Shown: piece after piece, positions 34,728-44,345 of the stretch
Numbering within the stretch: position 1 is the first letter of the stretch
Layout of the letters: the number at the start of each line of letters is the position of its first letter
NCBI GenBank assembly: GCA_037178855.1
Contig: JASJZC010000001.1
Location: forward strand, 4,774,001-4,838,000
Length of the DNA stretch: 64,000 nucleotides
Direction of reading: 5' to 3'
Source: Oscheius sp. JU75
Taxonomy: Eukaryota > Nematoda > Chromadorea > Rhabditida > Rhabditidae
Notes under the pieces: model-generated
The model's input: only the letters and a program-made list of their open reading frames with translations
Told to the model about the DNA's origin: nothing
Databases searched by the model: none
Program-made: the position numbers and the translations under genes

Positions 34728-37018
34728 ATGACCGGCGAAATTGCCCACCAGATCGGCATTTTCGGCTGCATGGCCTACGTCGGCGGTGAGTCTCTTTCTT
34801 TCTTCCTCTCTCTGATAAGAAAAAAAACCCCTTATCAGGTGTCTATTCCTAAATTATTATAAGAGAATCTTTCTCGCGCCATAGCGGTTTTTTGGGAGGG
34901 GGGATCAAGACTTGATCTCTCGGCTTTGTGATGTTATACAATGTTGTAGCTCTTGATCTGATTAACAACTTTGCAAAATATCATAGTTCTGAACTATTTG
35001 TTGAATATAAACAATGGAAGTACACGTGCACGCGCAATGGAGAGAATATGGATCGCTCGGCTAAATCCCAATTTTCATAGGTATCATTCTGGTACTGTTG
35101 ATGTGAAAGAAAAGAAGAATATGTTTGAAGGACAGAGTGCCTTGCCACAGCAAAATGGGAGTTTTACCCAAGTAGACAGAAACATTTTTTTTTAAACGAA
35201 CGAATATTTCCAGATATCGAATCCTAATTTCAGGTTGCATCGTCGGCTCGGGCATCTTCATCACGCCGAAGTACGTCCTTGAGTATACTAAGGATGTCAC
35301 CGCTTCACTCATTGTCTGGATTGTTGCCGGACTCATCTCCTTGATTGGTAAAGAAGTTGCCACTATTTTTCAAAGACCCATATCACAGGCAGTATAGCCT
35401 ACATCGAGCTGGCTACAGCCATCCCGTCGGATGGCGGTGACTACGCCTACCACAATTTTGTCGGATGGAAAGCTATCGCCTTCTGCTTCATGCTGATCAC
35501 ATCCTTTTTTACCTATCCCGGTTCAACGTCTGTCCAGGCTGTGACTTTTGGAGAGTACCTGGTTCAGGGAATCAATCCCTATGTGGACATTGATGACTCG
35601 TGGAAGAAGCCAATAGAGCATTGTATTGCTGTTGCCCTCCTTGGTGAGTATAGAGATTAAAGGGTATGCTCATTCATTACAGTGTTCTGCAGTCTCTTGA
35701 ATTTTCTCAGCCTGGAAAAGTTTGCCTCCCGCTTCCAAATCATCGTGACCGCTGCGAAGATGGGTGTCCTCTGTGTCATAATGCTTGTCGGAGCATTTGT
35801 CTTCTTTACAGGCCGTGAGTTTTCTCCTACGCTGATCGAATCCTTCCAACTTTTAGCTAACACAGCTATCAAGGAACCAGTCGAACCGCTTCCGTTCAGT
35901 GTCGGAAACTATGTGATGGCCCTCTACAGTGGATTGTGGTCTTTTGCCGGCTGGGACATCCTCAACTACGGCATTCCGAGTGTCAAGAATCCGCGAAGAA
36001 CTCTCCCCATCACTCTCATCACCACTCTCAGTCTCGTGACTCTTCTCTACGTTCTGGTCAATTCTGCCTTCTTCGTGGTCCTCGGACCTCAGAAGATTCT
36101 CGAATCCGATGCTATCGCAGCCGTAAGTTAGTCGTTTTTCACATTCAATAGTTTCACTCAGGACTTTGCCCAGAACAGTCTCGGGATCTTTGCCGTTGCT
36201 GTGCCCTTTGCGACAGCCATCATGCTTCTTGGAACTGTCAATGCAGAGATTTTCGTCTCTTCTCGAATCATCTTTGAAGCTGCCAGACAGGGTCATCTTC
36301 CTCAGTTCCTATCGGCAGTTCACAAGGGAACCAACAGTTACAGAGCGGCACTCCTTCTCCAGGTAGGATTTCGTTTGCCTTTTAATATTATAGTCTGTTT
36401 AGATGGCTGTCAGTGTTGCCATGACCTTTGTTAATGTGGAAACAGTTATCAACTATGGTGAGTAGAGTTGAGAGTCTAAGAAGAGTAAGAGTCAAAGCTA
36501 GAAACGAGAGAAGGTGGCGGGAAGATAATTGAGGGTTTTATTGCATCTATAGAAGTTTTCAGTCTCCTTCGTAATGTGGGCACAAAAATTGATCACCATT
36601 ATCGCCTTGTTCTACATTAAGTGGAGTCGAATGAAGGTCGATCAGAGTGAGTTTTTCTCCCTTATTCTCAGGAAACCTCTGTTTAGATGTCCTCAAGGTA
36701 CCTCTCCCTATCCCAATCCTTTTCTTCGCCTGCCTCGTCTTCCTCATCTTCATTCCGCTAGTGACCCAGTTCATGGTCACCATCATTGGAGTGGGCATCG
36801 TGGCTTCAGGACTGATTCTCTACTTCATCTTCATTTACCCCTCCAAACTTCCACCTTTCCTCGACTCCATCAATAATGTCCTCAGTGTTGTCGCGTGTCG
36901 TCTGCTCGGTTCTGAGATCCAGAAAGTCGCTCCACAAGAAACTAAGAGGGAGCCGATCGAGCTCGTTTCCAACGATAGGGACACAGAGCCATCGGGCAGT
37001 CTTCTCGAGTCCAAGTAG
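34728..37018 (+). CDS. LAT-type amino acid transporter (SLC7/APC family)
   Basis: About ten exons, roughly 480 residues, 12 predicted membrane helices. TM1 carries the APC substrate motif GCIVGSGIFITPK; TM6 has LWSFAGWDILNYG, also a hallmark of LATs. The first intron (about 450 nt) falls in TM1 before GCIVGSG. LATs normally exchange neutral or cationic amino acids and pair with a 4F2hc-type heavy chain through a cysteine in the TM3-TM4 loop. In this protein the loop (GINPYVDIDDSWKKPIEHC) has no cysteine at the usual position; the only one is at the start of the next helix. So it may act alone, as do several C. elegans AAT proteins. Twin AATAAA signals follow the stop. Confidence 0.93.
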
Positions 37019-37123
37019 CCTTAAAATCTTTCCGGGTCTTCTTCCTTCTCACAAACAAACTGGTTCTTTTTTTGTATCTGTCACTTGCCTTAACGCATTT
37101 GTGATTCCGCATTTCACTTTGTC

Positions 37124-37159
37124 CCGTTGATCAATAAATTATTCCGTTGATCAATAAAT
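37124..37159 (+). terminator. Tandemly duplicated poly(A) signal of the LAT gene
   Basis: A 16-base unit CCGTTGATCAATAAAT occurs twice, 20 bases apart, placing AATAAA at 37133-37138 and 37153-37158, about 115-140 bases after the transporter stop. The duplication looks recent because the copies are identical. Confidence 0.65.
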
Positions 37160-37341
37160 AAAACATATGCCTAACTGTTGTAAAAGTGTGCGACAAGCGG
37201 AAGCGGCTACGCTCGAGCGGGATCGCGCCGCACCAGTTTGCTACTTCTGTGGAAAAGCGTGCTGAGACAAAATCAAAACACAAAATGTTGAAAGAAAGGT
37301 TCAAAATCGAGTAGTAAAGATATCACTGTTTATACTGACCA

Positions 37342-38780
37342 TCAATAAGTGACATAAACTTTTTTCAACTCGCTCTCTGTCCATTTCGAGCCCTTTCTCA
37401 CGTTGTGACCTGATTTGTTCCATGAGTATCGCTTGGTCAAATGGTCCTGTTTCCAGTTGGGACCGTACTCGAACTCTAACATCTCCTCCGGAGTACATGT
37501 TATCCAGAAAAGACGACCGAGAAGGTCAGCAGAACACCACGGATTGTATCTGGACTAGATTCACCAATTTATAAAACGTACTCACAGTGGGTAGATATAC
37601 TGATACTTTTGTCCGTCTCCACCCGTGCCGCCGACCCACGACTCATTCAGACCGTTGTTGTACATGAAGAAGATATCGATGACTGGACGGGAGTAGCGTC
37701 TCGGGCAGACGGTAAATTCGTAGCCGTCATTCACCTATACTTTCAAGTATTAATTTTTAATGGTGCGCGTCAACGCTTAATATTAACAGCTGGTTTTTTA
37801 ACCTATCACAACTGGTCAAGAGCGTTACTTTTATAAGATAGTAGTACCTCACCGTTCCCAGCCTCCTTTTGATTCTAAAACTGCTATTATTTCCTTCCAA
37901 CGATGTCAGAAAGTCCGGATTGTATTGTTCAACGAAAACGGCCAAATCTGAAATGAAAAGAGTCAGGTGTCGGGGATATATGAAACCCATGTCTGCGGTA
38001 TGAGGAATTACTCCACATTCTCGGTAGTAGCCTGCAAAAATCATAAGTTTTGATCGGAACAGTGTTACCTAAAAGAGTGCCTCCATTCAGGAAGGGGTAC
38101 ATTCCGAACGAGACCAGAAGATTTGAAAGTTCACTCAGAGTGTCAACCGACGCTTGTGGCGGTAGATATGAAGTATTTCCTGTTCGTTTCATATCCAGAT
38201 TGAGACATTTTAGGAGCGAAGATCGCTTCCAGTACTCTGAGAACAGGGAAGCATCTGACGGAATCAGAAAGTTTCCCAGATTGAAGGTCTCCAATCTAGA
38301 TGGCAATCACGGTATCTGACAGTTGACTCACTTGTAAATAGCCCTAGTCGCATTGTCGTGAAATAGCCAATAGTCTCGCCCTGGAGCCTCCTCCTCGTAT
38401 CGAATTACTGTATACTTCTCGTCTGTCTCGTGGGTCAAATTGTTGAGCACGGCTAGCCTCAGAGGACGATCTAGAAGATTCGGAAGAGTACAGTTGTTTC
38501 CCTGGTAGTCCAAAAGAAACGGAACGTCTATGAGAAGAGCTTTAAATGGAGGCTGTAGTGATTCGAGGATTTCTTCGCAGGATAGCTGAAAAAAGTGGAA
38601 GCTTGCCTGATAAGCTCATTTTAGAAAAACTGCTGCTTCTTACAATGAACAACAAACCTTCTTGGTTTCCATGTAATCCTGAAGGAAATAGCGAGTGGCA
38701 TGAACAAAGTAGAGGACCGAGAGAGTAACGGCACCACCGAGCAGGATCAGCTGTTTCTTCCGGATCACATTGCTGCTCAT
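37342..38780 (-). CDS. FKTN: Fukutin-like LicD-family glycosyl/phosphotransferase
   Basis: Eight exons, about 400 residues, type II membrane topology: short cytoplasmic head (MSSNVIRKKQ), one signal anchor (LILLGGAVTLSVLYFVHA), then a luminal region. The catalytic block SFGMYPFLNGGTLLG joined to YYRECGVIPHTADMD matches fukutin, whose DxD metal site is kept as D-M-D even though an intron splits it (between ADM and the second Asp). Further blocks: IDIFFMYNNG, WVGGTGG and a C-terminus YGPNWK...YSWNKS. Fukutin transfers ribitol phosphate to the O-mannosyl glycan of alpha-dystroglycan in the Golgi; related nematode proteins are less studied, so the substrate is not assured. One intron (about 37745-37853) is longer than the rest. 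Confidence 0.85.
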
Positions 38781-39385
38781 CTGGCTGCAAATGACCAGCT
38801 GGGAATTGCTAAAAAAAAACAGGACACGATAAGTTCAATCATCGTGGATAACAAGTTTAGCAGAAGAATATTGTAACACGGGAGAGCGAAGTCAGACGAT
38901 AGCTTTATTGGGTAGATAGATAAGTCAAACTAATGCAAGACTTTTTTGAGTTGGCAAGTTACTATTTTAATTGTTTTAATTTTAAAAAGAAAGTTATTTC
39001 TTTTACTCCTTGGGGAGTTTCTTGGCAATAGATGACTCGGAGCTCAATAAAACCGCCGACCAGGTGGCAAAGCCGACTGGTAGAGGGAAACATGACAAAA
39101 GGGAAACATGACAAATAATAATAACACAAGTCAACTCTAATCTGGGATTATACTTGACAATGTTTGTAGACTTTTTCTGTCAAGAGAAGTCAAGCTAATG
39201 CAAGAAGAAAAAGAAAGTTATTTCTTTTGCTCCTGGGAGGGTTTTTTGGCAATGGACGACTCGCAGCGTCGTCTTCGGAGGTCTTAGTATAAACGGAATA
39301 GGAGGAATAGGTATGTAATTTTTTCTGGGTCCCTCAATAGTTCCAATAGCCAGTCACATAATCTAAAGTTATATACTTTGCCTTT
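38781..39385. other. Repeat-bearing gap between fukutin-like gene and small basic gene
   Basis: About 600 bp, mostly made of two diverged copies of one repeat (listed separately). No protein gene supported. Confidence 0.5.
38925..39268. repeat. Two diverged tandem copies of a dispersed repeat
   Basis: Copy 1 (about 38925-39110) and copy 2 (about 39180-39268) share CAAxCTAATGCAAGA, AAAGAAAGTTATTTCTTTT and GCTCCTxGGxxGxGTTT..TTGGCAATxGA-GACTCG. Copy 1 continues with GCTCAATAAAACCGCCGACC and AAGCCGACTGGTAGA; the same continuation is found at about 40349-40395, and the TTGGCAATAGACGACTCGGAGCTCAAT block recurs at 40430-40457. A short direct repeat GGGAAACATGACAAA occurs twice near 39087-39115. 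It looks like a small mobile element that has been copied several times locally. Confidence 0.55.
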
Positions 39386-40152
39386 ATGCAGAGACCGCTA
39401 GCTCCTTGGGACTTTCCTGCGGCGACTCCCCTTCAGTCGAATTTACAAGGACGGCAGAGGCTTGAAGAGTATAACCGAACATGTTATCCAGTTAGCACCG
39501 AGGCTCAGTCTCAGAATACAACTTTTCCCATCATGCGAAGGTACGATTAATTTCACTAGGAAACTCAAATGATTAGGTCGATGATGATATATATGCCGGT
39601 TACTGTCCCAGGTCTACGGGCCATTCACAGAAGAATGACGTTTGTGGTACCTGCACGCGATCGCGCATGTACCGTAACAAACGACGACAATATCAGTTGG
39701 AAATATTTTTGGTTTCGTCCCTGTCACAGCTGGAGTTATTGAGTCGTAATCATGCTCCTTCTCACATTTCAACTCCTGCTCCAACATTTACAGAGTATAC
39801 CAGCCAACAAACAAGAAGACAAGTTATGGACGACAGAAGAAATCTGTCCCATTTTCGATATATATATTAGTTGTTTCTGTTTAGCGTTCGTTTTTAGCAA
39901 AACTCTGTCTGTAATTGAACATCGTCAAAATCGCAATGCTGAGACTCATAGATTGAATCGTGAGAGCCTCACCGAGGAGGAAAGAGAAGGAGAGAGAATG
40001 CGCAATACAGAAGTCACCAGACTAGAAGAGCTCTTCCAGAAGAGGGAGCCCTAGAGAAACGCAATCGCCAGGAAAGAAGAAATAACCAGCGTAATCCAGT
40101 TCCGACGACTCCAGCGGCAATGACAAACGTCTATCCACCAATGCCATGGTAA
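39386..40152 (+). CDS. Small basic protein of unknown function
   Basis: Four or five exons give about 170-200 residues: MQRPLAPWDFPAATPLQSN, then a basic segment with one CxxC (NDVCGTCTRSRMYRNKRRQ), a Ser/Thr/Gln-rich middle, a second basic helix (EKRNRQERRNNQRN) and a tail VPTTPAAMTNVYPPMPW. No family recognised. Splice joins were chosen to keep frame: exon 1 ends at 39540 (CGAAG|GTACGA), exon 2 starts after TGTCCCAG at 39612, and the last intron runs from AATC|GTGAGAG to CTTCCAG. It sits between repeat copies, so it could be young or fast-evolving. Confidence is moderate because nothing but open frames and splice consensus supports it. Confidence 0.4.
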
Positions 40153-40620
40153 AAAGTTCTACCGCCGACATTTGGATTTGGATTGAACACAATCGTCTCA
40201 CAACCCCGTCAAATTGGCCTTTACCATGCCTATTAATAAGATCCAGGGACAGAATTATGTTCTTTAGTCGACAGTTTAGTCTTTTTAGAAGAGGCTCCCT
40301 TAGTGTTTGTGCTTACCTATTGGGAGTTATTATAAACGTGTTTTCGTTCGTTGCTCAATAAAACCGCCGACCAGGCGACGAAGCCGACTGGTAGAATACA
40401 AAAGGAAAACATGCCAATCAAAAGCTCCTTGGCAATAGACGACTCGGAGCTCAATGAAACCGCAGAAGCAAGACTTTCGAGGTCGTCCGAGGAGAAAAAG
40501 AGCTGTTTTTTTGTCGCGTCAAAATATAGTGAGTAACAATACGCAGAATCTGTTTGGGCAGAAGGGGCTGTCTGTTTACGAGTCGTGTATACAAAACGAG
40601 CAAGGGTCAGAGCGACGGAT
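40153..40620. other. Intergenic gap with a third copy of the local repeat
   Basis: About 470 bp. Positions 40349-40460 repeat the AATAAAACCGCCGACCAGG..GACGAAGCCGACTGGTAGA and TTGGCAATAGACGACTCGGAGC blocks of the element at 38925-39268. No gene seen. Confidence 0.5.
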
Positions 40621-42104
40621 TTATGATTGGAGTCCGAAATGGAAAGAGAAGATCTCATGAGGATCACAGCTCTTGTCTGTCAGAAGAGAAGAGTCCGTGG
40701 ACAGACAGAAAATGTCGGGATGGCCCAGAGGAATCACGCCGAGATGACTGTTCTTCTGCTTGATTATGCCAAAGAACTCGTCGTTGACTTGGAAATTGAA
40801 TCGACCGACAATGTGGACCGCTGCTGGAAGACTGTCGGCGGGAGGAATAGTCTTTTTCCAGAAGTGTTCGAGAAAGTTAGATACGTTGACACGGGGGTCG
40901 AATCCTTTGGAGTTTGCATGCTTCCAATGAAAGAAGGTACAAATTCTGGTGACTTTGGAGCCATTGACCACGTCGATGAACAGCCCTTCGACTCCGGGAA
41001 ACACCTTTCCATTCTCTGTGTTCAGTAGCTTCCAAGTAAAGATCCGAGCATGGTTGACTATCTTGACAGATCGACGATACAGAATTGTGATTCCACCATA
41101 GCCGGAACAGTCTTTGTTCTTCTTGAAACAAGGCATGTGTCTGAAAAAGCCCTGTTCTTTCTGATGGAAACTCTTGTATTGTTCTGGACTTTACAAAGAA
41201 CGTGAGGAGCCTCAAACTCGGTTCTGTTCCAAATTTTTCTGCCGTGCTTGATGTCATTTTAAAGCTCCTTGTATAGAAAAAAAAACGATTAAAAAACTAT
41301 CCATGACAGAAAATCTTGTCAGAACAAAAGAGAAATGCGCGCTTTTGATACCGGAAGCAGGGATGGGCGATTAATCGCAAATCGCATCGCACTTTTTTTG
41401 GCGCGACTTTCTGGTTAAACTTTCTTTTGTGTATTTGCAGGCGTTTCTTGAAACTTAGCCTGGAAATTACCTAAATCTTGAAATCTGTTTTTTTTTTCGG
41501 AGAAGAAGTCATTTTTTGATATCGTCCTGGCCAATAATAGCAATCGCGTTTGCGATTATCAGCAATCGAAAAATCGTAGTTTCGTGGAGCTTTGCGCAAC
41601 TTGCGGATGCGTGATATACAACTTCCATAAGAATCTTGACTCTCTTCTACTCACAGAACTGAAAATTCGCTCCCAGCAAACATCTCCCACGTCTGGAAAT
41701 TTATATTGCGAACATCTGTGAAAAGGAAGACATCGCATTCCTTCATCTTCTCCTGAATGTCGTGGATGATCATGCTGCCGGCACAGTCCATGTAGACTAC
41801 TTTTATCTGAACAGCTCTGTTTTGATTTCTGGTAATGAATTACCTCCGTTCGGTGAGCTGGATTTTCACTAGACTTCGGTCCATGCTCGAGATTCCGTCC
41901 AATCCGAATCTCGTCAATGATTTCCTTTTCCGACATTGTGTTCAAGCCACACCCATTCTGATTTGTTATACGTTTTTGACTATGAGTTAGAGTTACCTGT
42001 CCCTTGTTCTCAAAGAAAACAGCGTACTGCTCGTTGTCATTGACAGAGAAAATTTCACATTCGTTGTAGTCGGTATTTTGGAAGGCTGTCGCTGGAGGAT
42101 CCAT
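40621..42104 (-). CDS. Degenerate protein-tyrosine-phosphatase-like protein
   Basis: Exons at 41995-42104, about 41850-41945, 41651-41815, about 41210-41270 and 40621-41140. The order of weakly kept blocks follows a PTP domain: WEMFAGSEFSVLFKMTSS (like DFWRMVWE...VMLT), KKNKDCSGYGGITILYRRS (like the CxxYWP..YG segment), TRICTFFHWKHANSKGFDP in the place of the WPD loop, and PAAVHIVGRF in the place of the catalytic VHCSAGxGR loop. The nucleophilic Cys is Ile and the WPD Asp is absent, so if the call is right this is a pseudophosphatase. The long intron (about 41270-41650) holds repeat-like DNA. It starts 93 bp after the PI synthase stop, with an ACGTCCAG acceptor just before the ATG. The family assignment is by eye and tentative; that it is a gene is more certain. 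Confidence 0.5.
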
Positions 42105-42196
42105 AGCTCTGGACGTTTTTACTTGAGGTGGAAATACAAACAGAATAGGTACGCAAAAGTGCGTGAGACCAAGACTGATAAGAGAGCTAATAAAAG

Positions 42197-42202
42197 TTTA
42201 TT
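42197..42202 (-). terminator. Poly(A) signal overlapping the CDIPT stop codon
   Basis: Minus-strand GAATAAA: the stop TAA (42198-42200) is embedded in AATAAA (42197-42202). The next gene on the same strand starts 93 bp on, after a splice acceptor, as expected for polycistronic processing. Confidence 0.6.
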
Positions 42203-43864
42203 CTCTCTTCAAGATATTCCTCACATCCTGTTCCACAACCGTTTGTGAAGCTGTAACTAGATGAACTAGAGAGATCAGAGTCTTGATCAAGGCTATGGGA
42301 AAAGTGCCTGCGGATAGAATCAAGAGTACAGGCAGGCCGAACAGGCTAGGACCAGTATAGAAGGCGTAGAGATAGATCAGTAGATGAAATCCTTCGTTAC
42401 CGGCACACATCAGAGTTAGGAAGGGACGACTGGTGTAGTAGAGATGGAGGATTGGATTGGAGCTCTGAACAGTTCGTATAGTTGGATTCTCTACAGTGAA
42501 TTTCCCTCAAGGCTGGATTGACTTGTAAGCTAGTCAGAACTGGACATGCAAACTTCTACAGTGCACGAACTTTCTTAGACTCACTGTTTGCCTAACTTTC
42601 AGAAATAGCAAAACTATCTTGCCATACTTTGTCAAGGATAACACCCTTTGCTGCCAGCATCGACCCCGAAGCTATTTTTTTATCACAGTCCTCATGCTGC
42701 GACTGCTTTTTCTTCTCTTTCTGTTCCACGCCACCCGAGCCCGAGTCTGCTTCGTCAACACTACAAGTAGGTCTTCTGCTCTCCTGCTCTCCAAATTCTT
42801 CCGAACCCTCCTATCCGACCCAAAAGTGTTCATTTGACACGGACAGTTGCCAGTTCGAGATATGTCCTTCCATCGGAGAAAGACTCACTTTGACGCTGAG
42901 TAGTAGCTCTACGTGCGAGGCTGGTAACAGTGACAAGTTCTATTGCTCTACGGACTGGTCGTACACCTTGTAACTGTACCCTGTGCCAGAGAGGAAGACA
43001 GATGCCTCTGGGAGCGTCTCGCAGACGGAGCAATGCAGAAGGAAGGCTGTCGCGTGGAGGAGAAGACAAGTCAGAAGACCCCCTACTGTCGTGGACAGTT
43101 GTGCCACAGAGGCGAACTGCCTGAAGAGGACGGATCGAGACAAAAAAGCAAATGGTTCGGGACAGAGTGCCAAAGGAATTTCTTTCTTGAGAAGAAGGAA
43201 GCAGTTTCTGGACTACATGAAACTGTGGTTCAGTGATGTTTTGAGGAAACTCTCCTTCATCATGCCGTTTAAATGAACTGTTTGAATAAGTTTAAAATAT
43301 TCTACCCTGTCATTTAGATGTAAACCCTAAAGCATAGTCGAAATCTAGGACTGCGCTTCCAACCAAATACCTACGCGCGCATATTTAGATCAACTGACCT
43401 GTTTGTGAGACTCCGAGCCTGTCAGATCCGTTGCATGGAGATGGAGCCAATGAGACGCGACATCTATGACGGAATTCAACTTAACCACGCTGGATTCAAA
43501 GTAATCTCTCGACTCACCTGAAACCAGAACATATACTGCGGGTATAGATGTCCTAGAATGAAAGAGAAGGCCATCAGGGCACATCTGTCAGTCAACTGAT
43601 CGAGCATGGCTCCGAAACGACTGCTCTGTCCGAAATGTCTGGCTGCCATTCCGTCAAAAGCGTCCAAAAGAGCACTCATTCCATAGCTAGGATATGTTTT
43701 TCTTTGGAAAGTGGATGAAAATACCAGTACACAGCCGCCAGAGGTGAGTCGAGCATGAAATAGAGGGATAGCAACGCGAGAAGGATTCTCCCATAGCCTA
43801 TTAGGTTCGGGACGAAAAAGAAGACGTTTGTATCGCTGGTCATTTGGAGGGGCACAGAACACAA
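42198..43864 (-). CDS. CDIPT: Phosphatidylinositol synthase (CDP-DAG:inositol transferase)
   Basis: Four exons, about 210 residues, colinear with the human enzyme. It makes PI from CDP-diacylglycerol and inositol in the ER membrane. The CDP-alcohol phosphotransferase motif is intact: DAFDGMAARHFGQ then RFGAMLDQLTDR, giving the D..DG..AR...G...D...D pattern. Other conserved blocks are DVASHWLHLHATDLTGSESH, SSNPILHLYYTSRP and CAGNEGFHLL. Two introns are about 38-40 nt; the third (about 42463-43396) is over 900 nt and splits SESHKQ from SSNPILHL. On the opposite strand that intron contains a cysteine-rich frame (42694-43236). ATG 43864 gives MCSVPLQMTSD; the Met seven residues on is the alternative. 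Confidence 0.94.
42694..43236 (+). CDS. Possible nested cysteine-rich secreted protein inside the CDIPT intron
   Basis: On the strand opposite CDIPT and wholly within its long intron. A leader-like start (MLRLLFLLFLFHATRARVC) is followed downstream by cysteine-rich frames (KCSFDTDSCQFEICPS, STCEAGNSDKFYC, then PCAREEDRCLWERL, EGCRVEE and YCRGQLC). A GTAGGT donor after VNTT and a CCCAAAAG acceptor suggest an intron at 42767-42826, but the joined frame does not run into the cysteine-rich frame without a one- or two-base mismatch, so either the model or the sequence is off by a base, or the pieces do not belong together. No family recognised. Real gene likely but not established. Confidence 0.35.
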
Positions 43865-44345
43865 TAAAATTGGTGTATCAGCCTGAGCGTTATCGAGTGA
43901 ATCACGGCATGACGTTTGGTAGGGGATTAAAAGCTGCTACAAGTTTAAGGTACCGCATTCGTAGATGTGATTCATCAGCACTTTGAACCCAATTTTAAAA
44001 ATCATTATTCTTCCATTACGTTACCTATAAATTGGGCAAGGATTAGGCACTCCTGTCAGAAACAAAGGTACAACTAGTAGAAAATTCTGTAGGTACCCAA
44101 TGCTTCTGCCCACGACAAGCAGAACAATTGTCTATTCTTCCTCCCCATATTTGAGCTCCCTTCCGCAATCGGATCCGCCTGCTTTGGTCTGTGGCGGAGC
44201 CGCACTTTTTGTGCGCGCACTGACCGCTCTCTGACACTTCACTCACGCCTCTCTCCCCTCCTCTCTCCTCATACAAACCCCCGGGGAGTCAGACACGAGC
44301 TCTGGCTTCATCTTGTTCAGCCTGTATTTGACAAGGTTCTACAAG
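43865..44345. other. Divergent promoter region, CDIPT and carboxypeptidase
   Basis: About 480 bp. Positions 43975-44050 resemble, in degraded form, the outer arm of the inverted-repeat element at 15970 (CATCAGxACTTTGAACC and GGGxCAAGGAT-A). No gene is seen. Confidence 0.4.

Noticed and set aside
41585-41610. GAGCTTTGCGCAACTTGCGG resembling the start of U4 snRNA
   Set aside because: Only the first dozen bases match; no U4 stem, Sm site or promoter follows.
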